Assembly (NCBI GenBank): GCA_013215465.1
Contig: JABSOW010000006.1
Coordinates: forward strand, 124,001-188,000
Direction of reading: 5' to 3'
Source: Colwellia sp.
Lineage (GTDB): Bacteria; Pseudomonadota; Gammaproteobacteria; Enterobacterales; Alteromonadaceae
DNA length: 64,000 nucleotides
Shown here: one piece after another, positions 43,534 to 51,672 of the stretch
Layout of the letters: each line of letters begins with the position of its first letter
Numbering within the stretch: the first letter of the stretch is position 1
Translations under genes and position numbers: made by a program
The notes under the pieces: generated by a model
What the model was told of the DNA's origin: nothing
Database searches by the model: none
The model's input: the letters and a program-made list of their open reading frames with translations, nothing else

Positions 43534-44864
43534 TATGTTTTTTCCGACTTCAGAAATATTTCAACTTCTTTTAAGCCACGCTCTATTGTTGATTCTAATT
43601 GATTTCTGATCGTAATATCTTCTGGGATCGGACCGCTTTGTCGCAACCATGACTTATAATTTTTTGCTTTATTTTGTCTGATAATCGCAGTAGATAAGGC
43701 TTGAAGATCATCACGAGTATCTTTCTCTTTCATTAAGCCCTTAAGTCTTTTAGTTTTGTACGGGGCATCCACCGTAAACCCGGAATGATGCACAGAAGCT
43801 CTTCGAATTATACAAGGAACACAATGTCCACACTGCTTATTTTCACGATGCCAATGACTACATGAAACGCTTAAGGGTATAGCTTTTTCTATTGCTTTTT
43901 GATCAACACACTCAGCTAACATTTCACCTTTTGTTTTAAATTGATATGGATTGACGAATTTCACATGAAATCCAGCATCTTTAAGGAGTCCTTCCAATCG
44001 ACTTAGAAAATGAGGATGCGTTGTGCGAGTGCTATGACTGCCAATTCGTCTTCTCGTTAATGGTGGATTTATTGATATATAGCCATTTTCCGGCACGATG
44101 ATTGTAGAAATATCAGAGTCATTATTAGCACTTCTTAATGCTGAAATACCAAGTACAGACATAGCGAGAAAGTTAAAACTTCGTCCGCGCATTGTTACAT
44201 CAGTTTTATCTTTTAATCGATCAATAAGATGAGGAGATATAGAATAAGATAATTCGCCAAATGGCGGGGTTAATAATGTTTTAATTTTTTCTTGTTTAGC
44301 ACCATCACCTCGGTAAGCATGACTTACTAATAATGGTTTATAATCCGACTTTCCATTAAGTATGTCTATTGCACCTACCGCACTATCTAAGCCACCAGAA
44401 AATAAACAAATAGCATTTAAACCTTTCAGGCTCCTAGCTTTTGCTTTGGCTTTGTCACTTTTTTTAGGTTTTGGCATTCGCATCTTTGTTTTTATAAATG
44501 TGAACATCCATTGGTCACCTGTCAAAAAATTCAAAATTGAACTTAATTCTTCAGCCAAAAAACCCCACATATTTACATTGGATACAGGAACGTGTAAGTG
44601 CATTTGTCTAGCCCAAGCGTTTGCGGCTTTATCTCTCAATTCAAAGGTGTCCGCTGCGGTAACTGCTGTTGCAATGGTAAGTAAGTCAATGGCATCACCA
44701 TCAACATAAACACCAAGATCACGCACAGTGTCCATTAAAGCTCTAGAAGCCAAACTGTTTTTACTACTGTCATATTGATGAGTATTATAAATTTGAACTG
44801 GATGACAGCCTTCTGAAAATTCAGGTAATTTAGCCGGATCGTTATTAAAATAAAAATTAGTCAT
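43533..44864 (-). CDS. qatC: QatC, QueC-like ATP pyrophosphatase of the Qat system
   Basis: I chose ATG 44864 (MTNFYFNNDPAKLPEF), which has GGGAGAG upstream and overlaps the qatB stop (ATGACTAA); a start at 44885 adds seven unlikely residues. 443 residues. The PP-loop AICLFSGGLDSAVG is at about 151-164, and a C-terminal zinc cluster CSHWHRENKQCGHCVPC matches QueC. QueC makes the deazapurine preQ0, so a nucleobase or protein N-terminus modification is suspected for QatC. The N-terminal 150 residues are a Qat-specific extension. The neighbours QatA, QatB and QatD confirm the assignment. Confidence 0.93.
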   Translation of the reverse strand: MTNFYFNNDPAKLPEFSEGCHPVQIYNTHQYDSSKNSLASRALMDTVRDLGVYVDGDAIDLLTIATAVTAADTFELRDKAANAWARQMHLHVPVSNVNMWGFLAEELSSILNFLTGDQWMFTFIKTKMRMPKPKKSDKAKAKARSLKGLNAICLFSGGLDSAVGAIDILNGKSDYKPLLVSHAYRGDGAKQEKIKTLLTPPFGELSYSISPHLIDRLKDKTDVTMRGRSFNFLAMSVLGISALRSANNDSDISTIIVPENGYISINPPLTRRRIGSHSTRTTHPHFLSRLEGLLKDAGFHVKFVNPYQFKTKGEMLAECVDQKAIEKAIPLSVSCSHWHRENKQCGHCVPCIIRRASVHHSGFTVDAPYKTKRLKGLMKEKDTRDDLQALSTAIIRQNKAKNYKSWLRQSGPIPEDITIRNQLESTIERGLKEVEIFLKSEKT

Positions 44865-45741
44865 CGAAACTCTCCCACTCGTCAACAGTCATTGAAATTG
44901 CATCTATTTGAATTTTTGTAATATTGTCTCTGGTGATATTACTTGGGTTTCCATTAGTCACGATATCCATTTGCTCTTGTGCAATCACTTTTATTAATTC
45001 CCTTAATTCTTCTTCCATTCTGTGATGTTTGCTTGGAGGTTCAACATGAAACCAAGCTCTACCCATTCCTGTAACGACATCCTGAAATATGAGATCGGTT
45101 AAATAGCATGAAATAGTTTCTTGTATAACTTCATCAGTAAAGCTTTCAGGTTCGAAATCATTAGTATCAGGTAACGCTTCTTCTAAAGCATAATCGAGTG
45201 CTATTCGAATAGCATCGGCATCAGCATTATCAGGCGCTAGGTGAGATGCAATTTTATCAATTGCTTGATCTGTCGTTAGACCTTTCAAATCTCCAAGTGA
45301 TAATTTTTGGTGATTTACTGTAACGCTATCACCGCGCATAATACCAAGTAACCCTGTACCAGCGGTAATACCACTTGCTAACCTTCTACTTGTCCCTTTA
45401 CCTCCACCTGACGACTTCTTAGCATAGCTTTTTAATGATTTTCTTAAATTGGATGTAGTGCCGCCTGACTGAGCATACTTTCCAAACGCTAATCTGGCAC
45501 TAGCAAATCGATTAGGCTGAGCTGGTATATGGGCAGGGCCAGGAATTTCACTTTGAACCTGAGCATTATCTATTTCGTTACTATCATTATCTTGTGAGCC
45601 ATCGGCATCACTTTGATCTGTATTAATATCCCCATCACTACCTGATGAAGGCTCTATTGTTATTGTGTCGCCTTGTTCTGCCCATGGCGGAACAAGTGGA
45701 CTTTGGTTATTTGGACCAAGAGATGAAGCCGAAGTACCCAT
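44857..45741 (-). CDS. qatB: QatB, accessory protein of the Qat system
   Basis: 294 residues. The N-terminal half is disordered and acidic, then Gly/Ser-rich (SGSDGDINTDQSDADGSQDN; SSGGGKGTSRRLASGITAGT). The C-terminal half (about 150-290) is helical with no enzyme motif. It overlaps qatA by one base (TAATG) and qatC by eight bases. It is identified by position between the KAP ATPase and the QueC-like gene and by the typical GGGKGTSRRL-type linker; the function is unknown. Confidence 0.88.
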   Translation of the reverse strand: MGTSASSLGPNNQSPLVPPWAEQGDTITIEPSSGSDGDINTDQSDADGSQDNDSNEIDNAQVQSEIPGPAHIPAQPNRFASARLAFGKYAQSGGTTSNLRKSLKSYAKKSSGGGKGTSRRLASGITAGTGLLGIMRGDSVTVNHQKLSLGDLKGLTTDQAIDKIASHLAPDNADADAIRIALDYALEEALPDTNDFEPESFTDEVIQETISCYLTDLIFQDVVTGMGRAWFHVEPPSKHHRMEEELRELIKVIAQEQMDIVTNGNPSNITRDNITKIQIDAISMTVDEWESFDD

Positions 45742-47501
45742 TATTTATTTCCTTCTAATTCTTTTTTAATTAGTGACATCCATTTTTGCTTGGGAATGCT
45801 ATTTAAAAACGTAAGAAAGCTAGACCTACATTTTATATCAACTAAGGCTAGCAACCTTCCCCCATATGTACCTAATGGGGGCTTGGTCCAATCATCAATT
45901 AATTTAAGATGCTCTATTAGCCCATCCATCACAGCTAAATAGTCTTCTTTACCTGTTTGTTCAATTAATTGAGAATTTACAATACTGACACGGGTTTTCT
46001 GCTTAAGTATCCCGTCTAACAGCTTTTGGGCAGCTCCTGACATAACAGTATTAACAACTCCCATTGGTATACTTTCTCTACTTAAGTATGCCGCTGCGGT
46101 AAGATCCATCGTGGAAAATTGAGGTGCTAATTTCGACCATTGTTCTATAAAATCAATATCTGCTGCCCATTCATCAGGCAGTACAATATCATCGATATCT
46201 TTTTCTTTATTTTCTAAGTCTACAATGACTTTTGGAGTCCCTTTTTCTTGATCGATAAGTTCATATAACTTATTGGTTGCTTGGGTTCCCATACAACGTT
46301 CAAAAATAACTAATTTTGTTATTGTCTTTTCATCCAGTTGCATACCGCGCCTCAATGCGGTTTTTCGCCTCATTTTGACTTGGTTCAAGAGGCGTTTTAC
46401 TATTCTTGGGTTACCATTAATATTGGGCGATTCGGCCAATAATGGCGCAAGTTGCTCAGCAACTTTAAACCTATTTCGTAGTTCTGCTATATCATTAATA
46501 TCTCTACCATCTAACAATTCATCAACTGAGATTTGTGGTTGTTTCCAAGATAATTTTAATGACTCTTCAAGAGCTAATCTTAACTTTTCTAGTTCAATAT
46601 CCGAAACACCGTAATCTTGAGCTATCAACATAATTAAATACGCACGAATTTCAACAATACCAGGACGCGGAACATGTACTGGTATTTGAATTAACTTATC
46701 TAGATAGTCAGTTTGGTGTCGTTGTGAAACACCTTTATGATATTGAGGAACTGCTAAGCGGATCATATCTTCATCAGCAGCAATGACAAAAGCAGTATTT
46801 GGTAAAAATAAAAATAATCTGATTGCTTCAAGAGTAGATATTGCATTAAAAGGCGAACAACGATCAAGGTTATCTACGTAAACAATTAATGGTTTATCAA
46901 ACTCCTCAAGCAATGATGAGTAAGCATTTCTAAACTCTTTAATTTCTTTTGGTGGGGAAAACTTCTTTTTGTCCTTCAATATCCCTTTGTTCTTTTTAAC
47001 TATTTTGTTCGCACCTTCAGCAACGTCTTTTAGTTCATCTACTCCAATATCATCTTCGTCTTCACCATCAAAAAAGCCTAAAAGTTTTTGAATGCCTCCA
47101 CCAGTATAAATCCCTGCTAATGCAGAGCCTCCATCCATGAGAAGTCCCATTAGGCGGATTTTATCGACACGACCAGCAAACTCCTTTGCCTTTATATATA
47201 GATCTTTATCTTTTTCAGCTTGTTTTATTAATTCAGACGCTATCGTTTCTAATAACGCAGCTTTAGCATCATCATAGCCCTGGAACATCCATGCATCAAA
47301 GTGAACTTGTATATAATCTTGCTGATCAGCTTCTAATGCTTTTTTTGTTAACTCAAGAATTGTGGATTTCCCCGCTCCCCAGTCCCCAAAGACCCCAACG
47401 CTAATTGGCATTAGATTTTTTTCAGTTATAAGATCTTTAATCGATAGAGCTGTTTCATTGAAGTTTAGAAAATCGATCTTTGATTCTTTATCAGACCACA
47501 T
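45741..47501 (-). CDS. qatA: QatA, KAP-type P-loop NTPase of the Qat system
   Basis: The start chosen is ATG 47501 (MWSDKESKIDFLNF) with AAGGGAG upstream; a longer frame from 47537 crosses that site. 586 residues. It is a KAP NTPase: Walker A GVFGDWGAGKST (about 37-47), Walker B PLIVYVDNLDRC (about 220), sensor-like FVIAADEDMIRLAV, and the insertion typical of the KAP family (MGLLMDGGSALAGIYTGGGI), which may be membrane-interacting. It is the first gene of qatABCD, and presumably the phage sensor or motor. Confidence 0.93.
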   Translation of the reverse strand: MWSDKESKIDFLNFNETALSIKDLITEKNLMPISVGVFGDWGAGKSTILELTKKALEADQQDYIQVHFDAWMFQGYDDAKAALLETIASELIKQAEKDKDLYIKAKEFAGRVDKIRLMGLLMDGGSALAGIYTGGGIQKLLGFFDGEDEDDIGVDELKDVAEGANKIVKKNKGILKDKKKFSPPKEIKEFRNAYSSLLEEFDKPLIVYVDNLDRCSPFNAISTLEAIRLFLFLPNTAFVIAADEDMIRLAVPQYHKGVSQRHQTDYLDKLIQIPVHVPRPGIVEIRAYLIMLIAQDYGVSDIELEKLRLALEESLKLSWKQPQISVDELLDGRDINDIAELRNRFKVAEQLAPLLAESPNINGNPRIVKRLLNQVKMRRKTALRRGMQLDEKTITKLVIFERCMGTQATNKLYELIDQEKGTPKVIVDLENKEKDIDDIVLPDEWAADIDFIEQWSKLAPQFSTMDLTAAAYLSRESIPMGVVNTVMSGAAQKLLDGILKQKTRVSIVNSQLIEQTGKEDYLAVMDGLIEHLKLIDDWTKPPLGTYGGRLLALVDIKCRSSFLTFLNSIPKQKWMSLIKKELEGNK

Positions 47502-47639
47502 ATAATCTCCCTTTAGATTTATGATTAAGATTCGCAATTAACTTCAATCATAAATTTATATTATTCTTAATTAGTATCAATTATTAAAACAGGTTTTAAT
47601 GTTTGTAATATTGAATTAAATCAATTTATTTCTTTTTTC
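47502..47639. promoter_or_regulatory. Upstream region of qatABCD
   Basis: 138 AT-rich bases between the qatA start and the resolvase remnant; the operon promoter must be here or in the remnant. I do not see a clear -35/-10 pair or operator. Confidence 0.4.
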
Positions 47640-47755
47640 ATTCACCCTGATCGCATCATATCTCTTTGCTAAACCAGAAATAGATATGCGATCAAAGTGT
47701 TTTTCTTCAGCTCTACCTTCTGCGGGTCGAGCTTTAATGAGATCGAGTTCTAACT
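47640..47755 (-). pseudogene. Serine resolvase remnant
   Basis: Read on the minus strand: LELDLIKARPAEGRAEEKHF, then DRISISGLAKRYDAIRVNE. This matches the C-terminal part of serine resolvases, for example QLERDLIKSRTAEGREAAKA and SISSLARTYNVSRATV in the intact copy at 26380-26949, with an internal deletion that removes about 20 residues. There is no catalytic domain. It marks the junction between the Qat and SMC modules. Confidence 0.65.
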
Positions 47756-47885
47756 ATGCAAAAATATAAAAATATATCATCACATTTGAGAATGCGATGA
47801 TCGTTGCTAGTATTTAATGATCAGTAAATGATATTTAATAGTGCCTACCAAAACTAAACCTCACAATAAATAGAAGTTAATTCAC

Positions 47886-49238
47886 CTATTCCGGATAAAA
47901 CTTTGTACCTGTATCTCCACGCTTTATTCTCTCAAGCCAATCGTGATAAACATACGGTCTTAAATGAGGTTTTTTTCCTTTTCTCTGCTCCAACAGCCTT
48001 TGTAAATTATCAGCATTATCTGAATATTCGTAATAATGCTTCTCCATATCATAATCAATATTATTTTCTGAGCAAACAAACTCCCCTGTCGATAGGGCTA
48101 TTGACGGCAATAATACGTTCGATATATTAAAGTTGTGCCAAGATTTATTTTTATTACCTACTGCTGATAACCTTGCCAATTCTATTTCTTTTTCTGCAAG
48201 AAGTTGACACCCATGGTCATATTCCATTTCCCACATCATAAAGAATTGCTCTTTCCATCGACTTAAATCCTGCCCTTCATATAAGAATACACTAAATAGC
48301 CTATCTTCAAGCTGTGATTCAAAGTTACCTTGCTCATCAATAGGATCTTTTTCAAAAGAAAACTGTAAAACTATAAGCATCAGGCATAGTAAAGATGAAC
48401 GGTTCATCCCTCGTCCAAATTCCATTTTTAATGAACTAATAAGTAAGGGATCAGAGTTGCGGAATAAACCATCAATAATACCCTCAGGAAAAGTAGACAT
48501 TAAGGTAGGCATATTCAAAACTAGTTCGCAGGCATAAATTACAATTTTTAATTTCTTTTTAAACTCTAACTCAGAGAATATTTGTTCAACAAACGCTAAA
48601 ACACATGTGTATTCTGTTGTATTTATTTCTTCTAATTTGGTTTTATATTTTTTTTCTAGAAGACCTAATGAAACACAATCCATCCTTGATTCATAAATCT
48701 CTAATGCAATCAATTGCTCTTGAGAAAACGCATGTCCTTCAATAACAGCAAGCATGCTTAAGGGAGTTGAGTGAACTAACCTGAATGCACCACCATTATA
48801 GTCGTGGTATTTAAATTGAATATGGACCCCATGATCTTTATCATAAGATAAAATTGCACGCATCTCTCTATAAGTAAAATGATCACTTTCAGTCTCACGA
48901 TTCAAGTCGCTATGCTGTTCAATTTCAGAGTCATTTAATGCAAAAACCTCCAAACACTTAGAGTTATTTTCGCTCTTTAGACAGTTAAAAAGCCTAATGC
49001 TGTACTCAATTCCCCACAAAGTAGATGTTGAATCTAAAAAGTGTACCGATTCATGAATAAATGTTTTATAAAACTCAATTTCCTTTGGTGTAAATGACTC
49101 GGTGCTTTTAGCCGTTAGAATCTCCATTGCTCTGACTGCATCAACACTTAGTTTGTCGTTATTTAATTCAATAAGTTGAGTAAAAAAATAGTAACGCCCG
49201 TAATCTTCATTATTAAATATGCACTTGCTCAATTTCAA
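47886..49238 (-). CDS. Putative zinc-peptidase-like protein (HExxH)
   Basis: 450 residues, no recognised family. The motif FIHESVHFLDS (His 62, Glu 63, His 66) fits the HExxH of zincins, and a further IEGHAFSQEQLIALE (Glu 167) lies about 100 residues downstream, where a gluzincin-type third ligand could be. The rest is helical (MNRSSLLCLMLIVLQFSFEK) with an acidic, aromatic C-terminus. It starts 14 bases after a small membrane protein gene that itself follows jetB by 46 bases, all on the same strand, so it is the last gene of the SMC-type operon or of a separate two-gene module placed behind it. Protease activity is inferred only from the motif. Confidence 0.6.
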   Translation of the reverse strand: MKLSKCIFNNEDYGRYYFFTQLIELNNDKLSVDAVRAMEILTAKSTESFTPKEIEFYKTFIHESVHFLDSTSTLWGIEYSIRLFNCLKSENNSKCLEVFALNDSEIEQHSDLNRETESDHFTYREMRAILSYDKDHGVHIQFKYHDYNGGAFRLVHSTPLSMLAVIEGHAFSQEQLIALEIYESRMDCVSLGLLEKKYKTKLEEINTTEYTCVLAFVEQIFSELEFKKKLKIVIYACELVLNMPTLMSTFPEGIIDGLFRNSDPLLISSLKMEFGRGMNRSSLLCLMLIVLQFSFEKDPIDEQGNFESQLEDRLFSVFLYEGQDLSRWKEQFFMMWEMEYDHGCQLLAEKEIELARLSAVGNKNKSWHNFNISNVLLPSIALSTGEFVCSENNIDYDMEKHYYEYSDNADNLQRLLEQRKGKKPHLRPYVYHDWLERIKRGDTGTKFYPE

Positions 49239-49252
49239 ACGTCCTTGTTGTA

Positions 49253-49696
49253 TTACTTTTTAATTTGGCCATTAAATTCAAGTTCTAATTTAGCTGGTTT
49301 CCCTGACATATTGGGTGTTAACCCTCTTCGTTGTAATTCAAACCCAATCAAGGAAATAGAGTAAGCTAAAACCACCCACCAGAAACTGTAATTAGAATAC
49401 ATTAATACAAAACCTATTAAAGCTGCACCGATATATACTATTAACCCTACTCGAAAGAATATCGGATAATATGCTTTAAAGTTCCTGTAAACATTGTCAG
49501 CCCTCAAGGAAGCAGAGTTTAAAGCACGAATGTAATGAACATGTGATTCATCTACTTTCAATTTTTCAAGAACATCCATATCCAACCTCAGCATTTCAAT
49601 TTGGTGTTTTTCAGCCGCCCGTCGATTATTTATACTGGTATAAACAAGTGCTATGAAAGCCAACAGTATACCTAAAGCTTTGAGATATATTTCCAT
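49253..49696 (-). CDS. Small membrane protein beside the HExxH gene
   Basis: 147 residues. One N-terminal membrane helix (YLKALGILLAFIALVYTSIN), a charged helical segment (about 25-70), then a pair of membrane helices (FFRVGLIVYIGAALIGFVLM and FWWVVLAYSISLIGFEL, about 80-120). No family recognised. The HExxH protein gene follows after 14 bases. A membrane protein next to a putative protease suggests a toxin/effector pair or a signalling pair; both are speculation. Confidence 0.6.
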   Translation of the reverse strand: MEIYLKALGILLAFIALVYTSINNRRAAEKHQIEMLRLDMDVLEKLKVDESHVHYIRALNSASLRADNVYRNFKAYYPIFFRVGLIVYIGAALIGFVLMYSNYSFWWVVLAYSISLIGFELQRRGLTPNMSGKPAKLELEFNGQIKK

Positions 49697-49742
49697 TAAG
49701 ATTACCTATTATTTGGGTGTTCATTTTTAAAAGCAAAACTGA

Positions 49743-50303
49743 CTAATTTAAGTTTTGAAAGCGCTCTGATATTTCATCAAAAAAAGCTTTACCAGCATCA
49801 GATAGTAAATATGCGTTAACACTCGGTTTTTTCAGCAAGATATTACGATCAATTAAAATACTTTTTATTGCACTACTAAAGCCATTTTTAATATCAGAAC
49901 GCTGTAGAACTTCTTTTGTATCATCCATTTGCTCTATTGCTTCAATATCTGCTTCCGTTAATCCACCAGACGATTCGGTTAATTTAGTTATCCGATAATT
50001 ATTTTCCGTAATGTACTTTCCTATCAATAACAACAGTACACATACTTTCATCGTTACATCAGTTTTTAATTCTTCTTGCTTGCTTGCTAAGTCTCGAATG
50101 AATATAAATGATGGTGACTCTACAAAGTCGCAACCAGACATTTCATATTGCTGCCGATAATCATTCAAATTTCCCATTATTTCACTAAATAAGTGATTCT
50201 CAACAAATTCACCTGCATTGTTAAGTATGGTTTTATTAATAACTTTACCATTAGTAAATTGATCAAATATTTCTTTGCTTAACAATTTATTATACATATT
50301 CAA
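49743..50303 (-). CDS. JetB/MksE-like KITE subunit of an SMC-type defence system
   Basis: 186 residues, predicted tandem winged-helix: an N-terminal helical part and a C-terminal wHTH (DRNILLKKPSVNAYLLSDAG, KAFFDEI). The central part carries SSGGLTEADIEAIEQM. Its start overlaps the JetA-like stop by 14 bases. Size, position next to the kleisin-like gene and partner set fit the KITE component (JetB/MksE, DUF4194-like), which bridges kleisin and SMC heads. The sequence itself is too divergent for me to assign without these neighbours. Confidence 0.65.
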   Translation of the reverse strand: MNMYNKLLSKEIFDQFTNGKVINKTILNNAGEFVENHLFSEIMGNLNDYRQQYEMSGCDFVESPSFIFIRDLASKQEELKTDVTMKVCVLLLLIGKYITENNYRITKLTESSGGLTEADIEAIEQMDDTKEVLQRSDIKNGFSSAIKSILIDRNILLKKPSVNAYLLSDAGKAFFDEISERFQNLN

Positions 50304-51672
50304 TACTCCCTGAATATTTCAACTGTACATATTCTAAATAATAAACATCATCTTCTAACCGCTTTCTTTTGACTGGAAACGCTCGTTCCGTACCACTATA
50401 GAAAGGTAAAAACACTTCTAAACCATACAAAACATCTGATAGTTCAAAGTCAGAAAGCGACTGACTTAATTCATGATGTAAAAACTGATGAACATCAGGT
50501 AATTTTCTATCTTCATCAAATTTATCAATAATTAGACTTATAACTATTTTCCGCTCATCACTTACATTACATTCAACAGTTAATGGTTTGAGTTGCTTAA
50601 CTGGCTCTTTAAATAAAGTTTCATTAACCGTCAACAAGTACTCTTTGAACCGTAACTTAGTTTTATTTTGATGCCATTGTAACTTCGGCTTAAACTTAGA
50701 TTTAAACCTTGTAAGCCCATCAAGAGCATTATGATTGTTGAATATTTCAGACTTTCGGGTTAAATACATGTTACGTTTCAGTCCATGCCTCAAAGGTTCA
50801 ATGCTCTCCATGAGATGTGAAAAAGCACTTTCAATTGATAAGTAAAAACTTCGATCTTGGCTAAGATGATTGGAATATTGGTCAAGCTTTCGGACTAATC
50901 CCCCTATATCCTTATAATAACTAGTAATCGCTTTCTTCCTAAATTGGACTAAAGTTGCTTGATCAAAAAGGTTCAATTCACTTTTATAGTATGAAATCAG
51001 ACCATCTACCGCCATAGAAAAGCTCTGAGTTTGTGCCATTTCCATTGATGGATTAATAAAATCATAACATGGCATAACATAGCGACTATATAGGTTTGAT
51101 ACTTTGTCATAAAGCTCAATAACATTAACGGCATTATTGCCTTGATCATATGATTTATACTCCAAGGCTATACTATCAACTTGATGTGTTAGTGCTAAAA
51201 CATTCTCTTTTATCTTTGAATGAATATCACTCATCAATCTATTAAAGGCCCCTTTAGCTTCTTTATAATCGAGTGAACTTATTTCATACTTTTTTATTTG
51301 CTCACAAGCAGCAACGATACCTACACGAATATTCTCAAATTCCGCATGATCAAGTTCTCTCGCTCTTTTGACATCAAGAAAACTAAGTAGATCGACAATA
51401 ACTCTTTCAAGTGTTATTTGACCAGTATTAGGGTCGTTATGAATAAAAATACCATTTTCGCTTAGCGATTCAATACTTAAATATCTATGTACTTTTTCAT
51501 CAACATCTTTACAAATAACATTGTTGTATAACTGTAAATAAAGACTCTCAGGTACTTCATTAGCGCCATCATTTAATGCTATATAATCAAGCAGTTTAAA
51601 AAACACATTTTGATGTTTAATAATTGCATGAATTAAAACATCTCGGTTAAGTTTCACTTTTATTTGCTCCAA
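50290..51672 (-). CDS. JetA/MksF-like kleisin subunit
   Basis: 460 residues, almost entirely helical, beginning MEQIKVKLNRDVLIHAIIKH. The N-terminal wHTH-like segment is at about 10-90 (DEKVHRYLSIESLSENGIFI), a long helical middle at about 110-330, and a C-terminal wHTH-like end at about 390-450 (LSDFELSDVLYGLEVFLPFY). This is the layout of the MksF/JetA kleisins. It overlaps the SMC gene by 26 bases and the JetB-like gene by 14 bases. With SMC and Toprim partners the assignment is convincing, though family-level identity is inferred. Confidence 0.7.
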   Translation of the reverse strand: MEQIKVKLNRDVLIHAIIKHQNVFFKLLDYIALNDGANEVPESLYLQLYNNVICKDVDEKVHRYLSIESLSENGIFIHNDPNTGQITLERVIVDLLSFLDVKRARELDHAEFENIRVGIVAACEQIKKYEISSLDYKEAKGAFNRLMSDIHSKIKENVLALTHQVDSIALEYKSYDQGNNAVNVIELYDKVSNLYSRYVMPCYDFINPSMEMAQTQSFSMAVDGLISYYKSELNLFDQATLVQFRKKAITSYYKDIGGLVRKLDQYSNHLSQDRSFYLSIESAFSHLMESIEPLRHGLKRNMYLTRKSEIFNNHNALDGLTRFKSKFKPKLQWHQNKTKLRFKEYLLTVNETLFKEPVKQLKPLTVECNVSDERKIVISLIIDKFDEDRKLPDVHQFLHHELSQSLSDFELSDVLYGLEVFLPFYSGTERAFPVKRKRLEDDVYYLEYVQLKYSGSIEYV

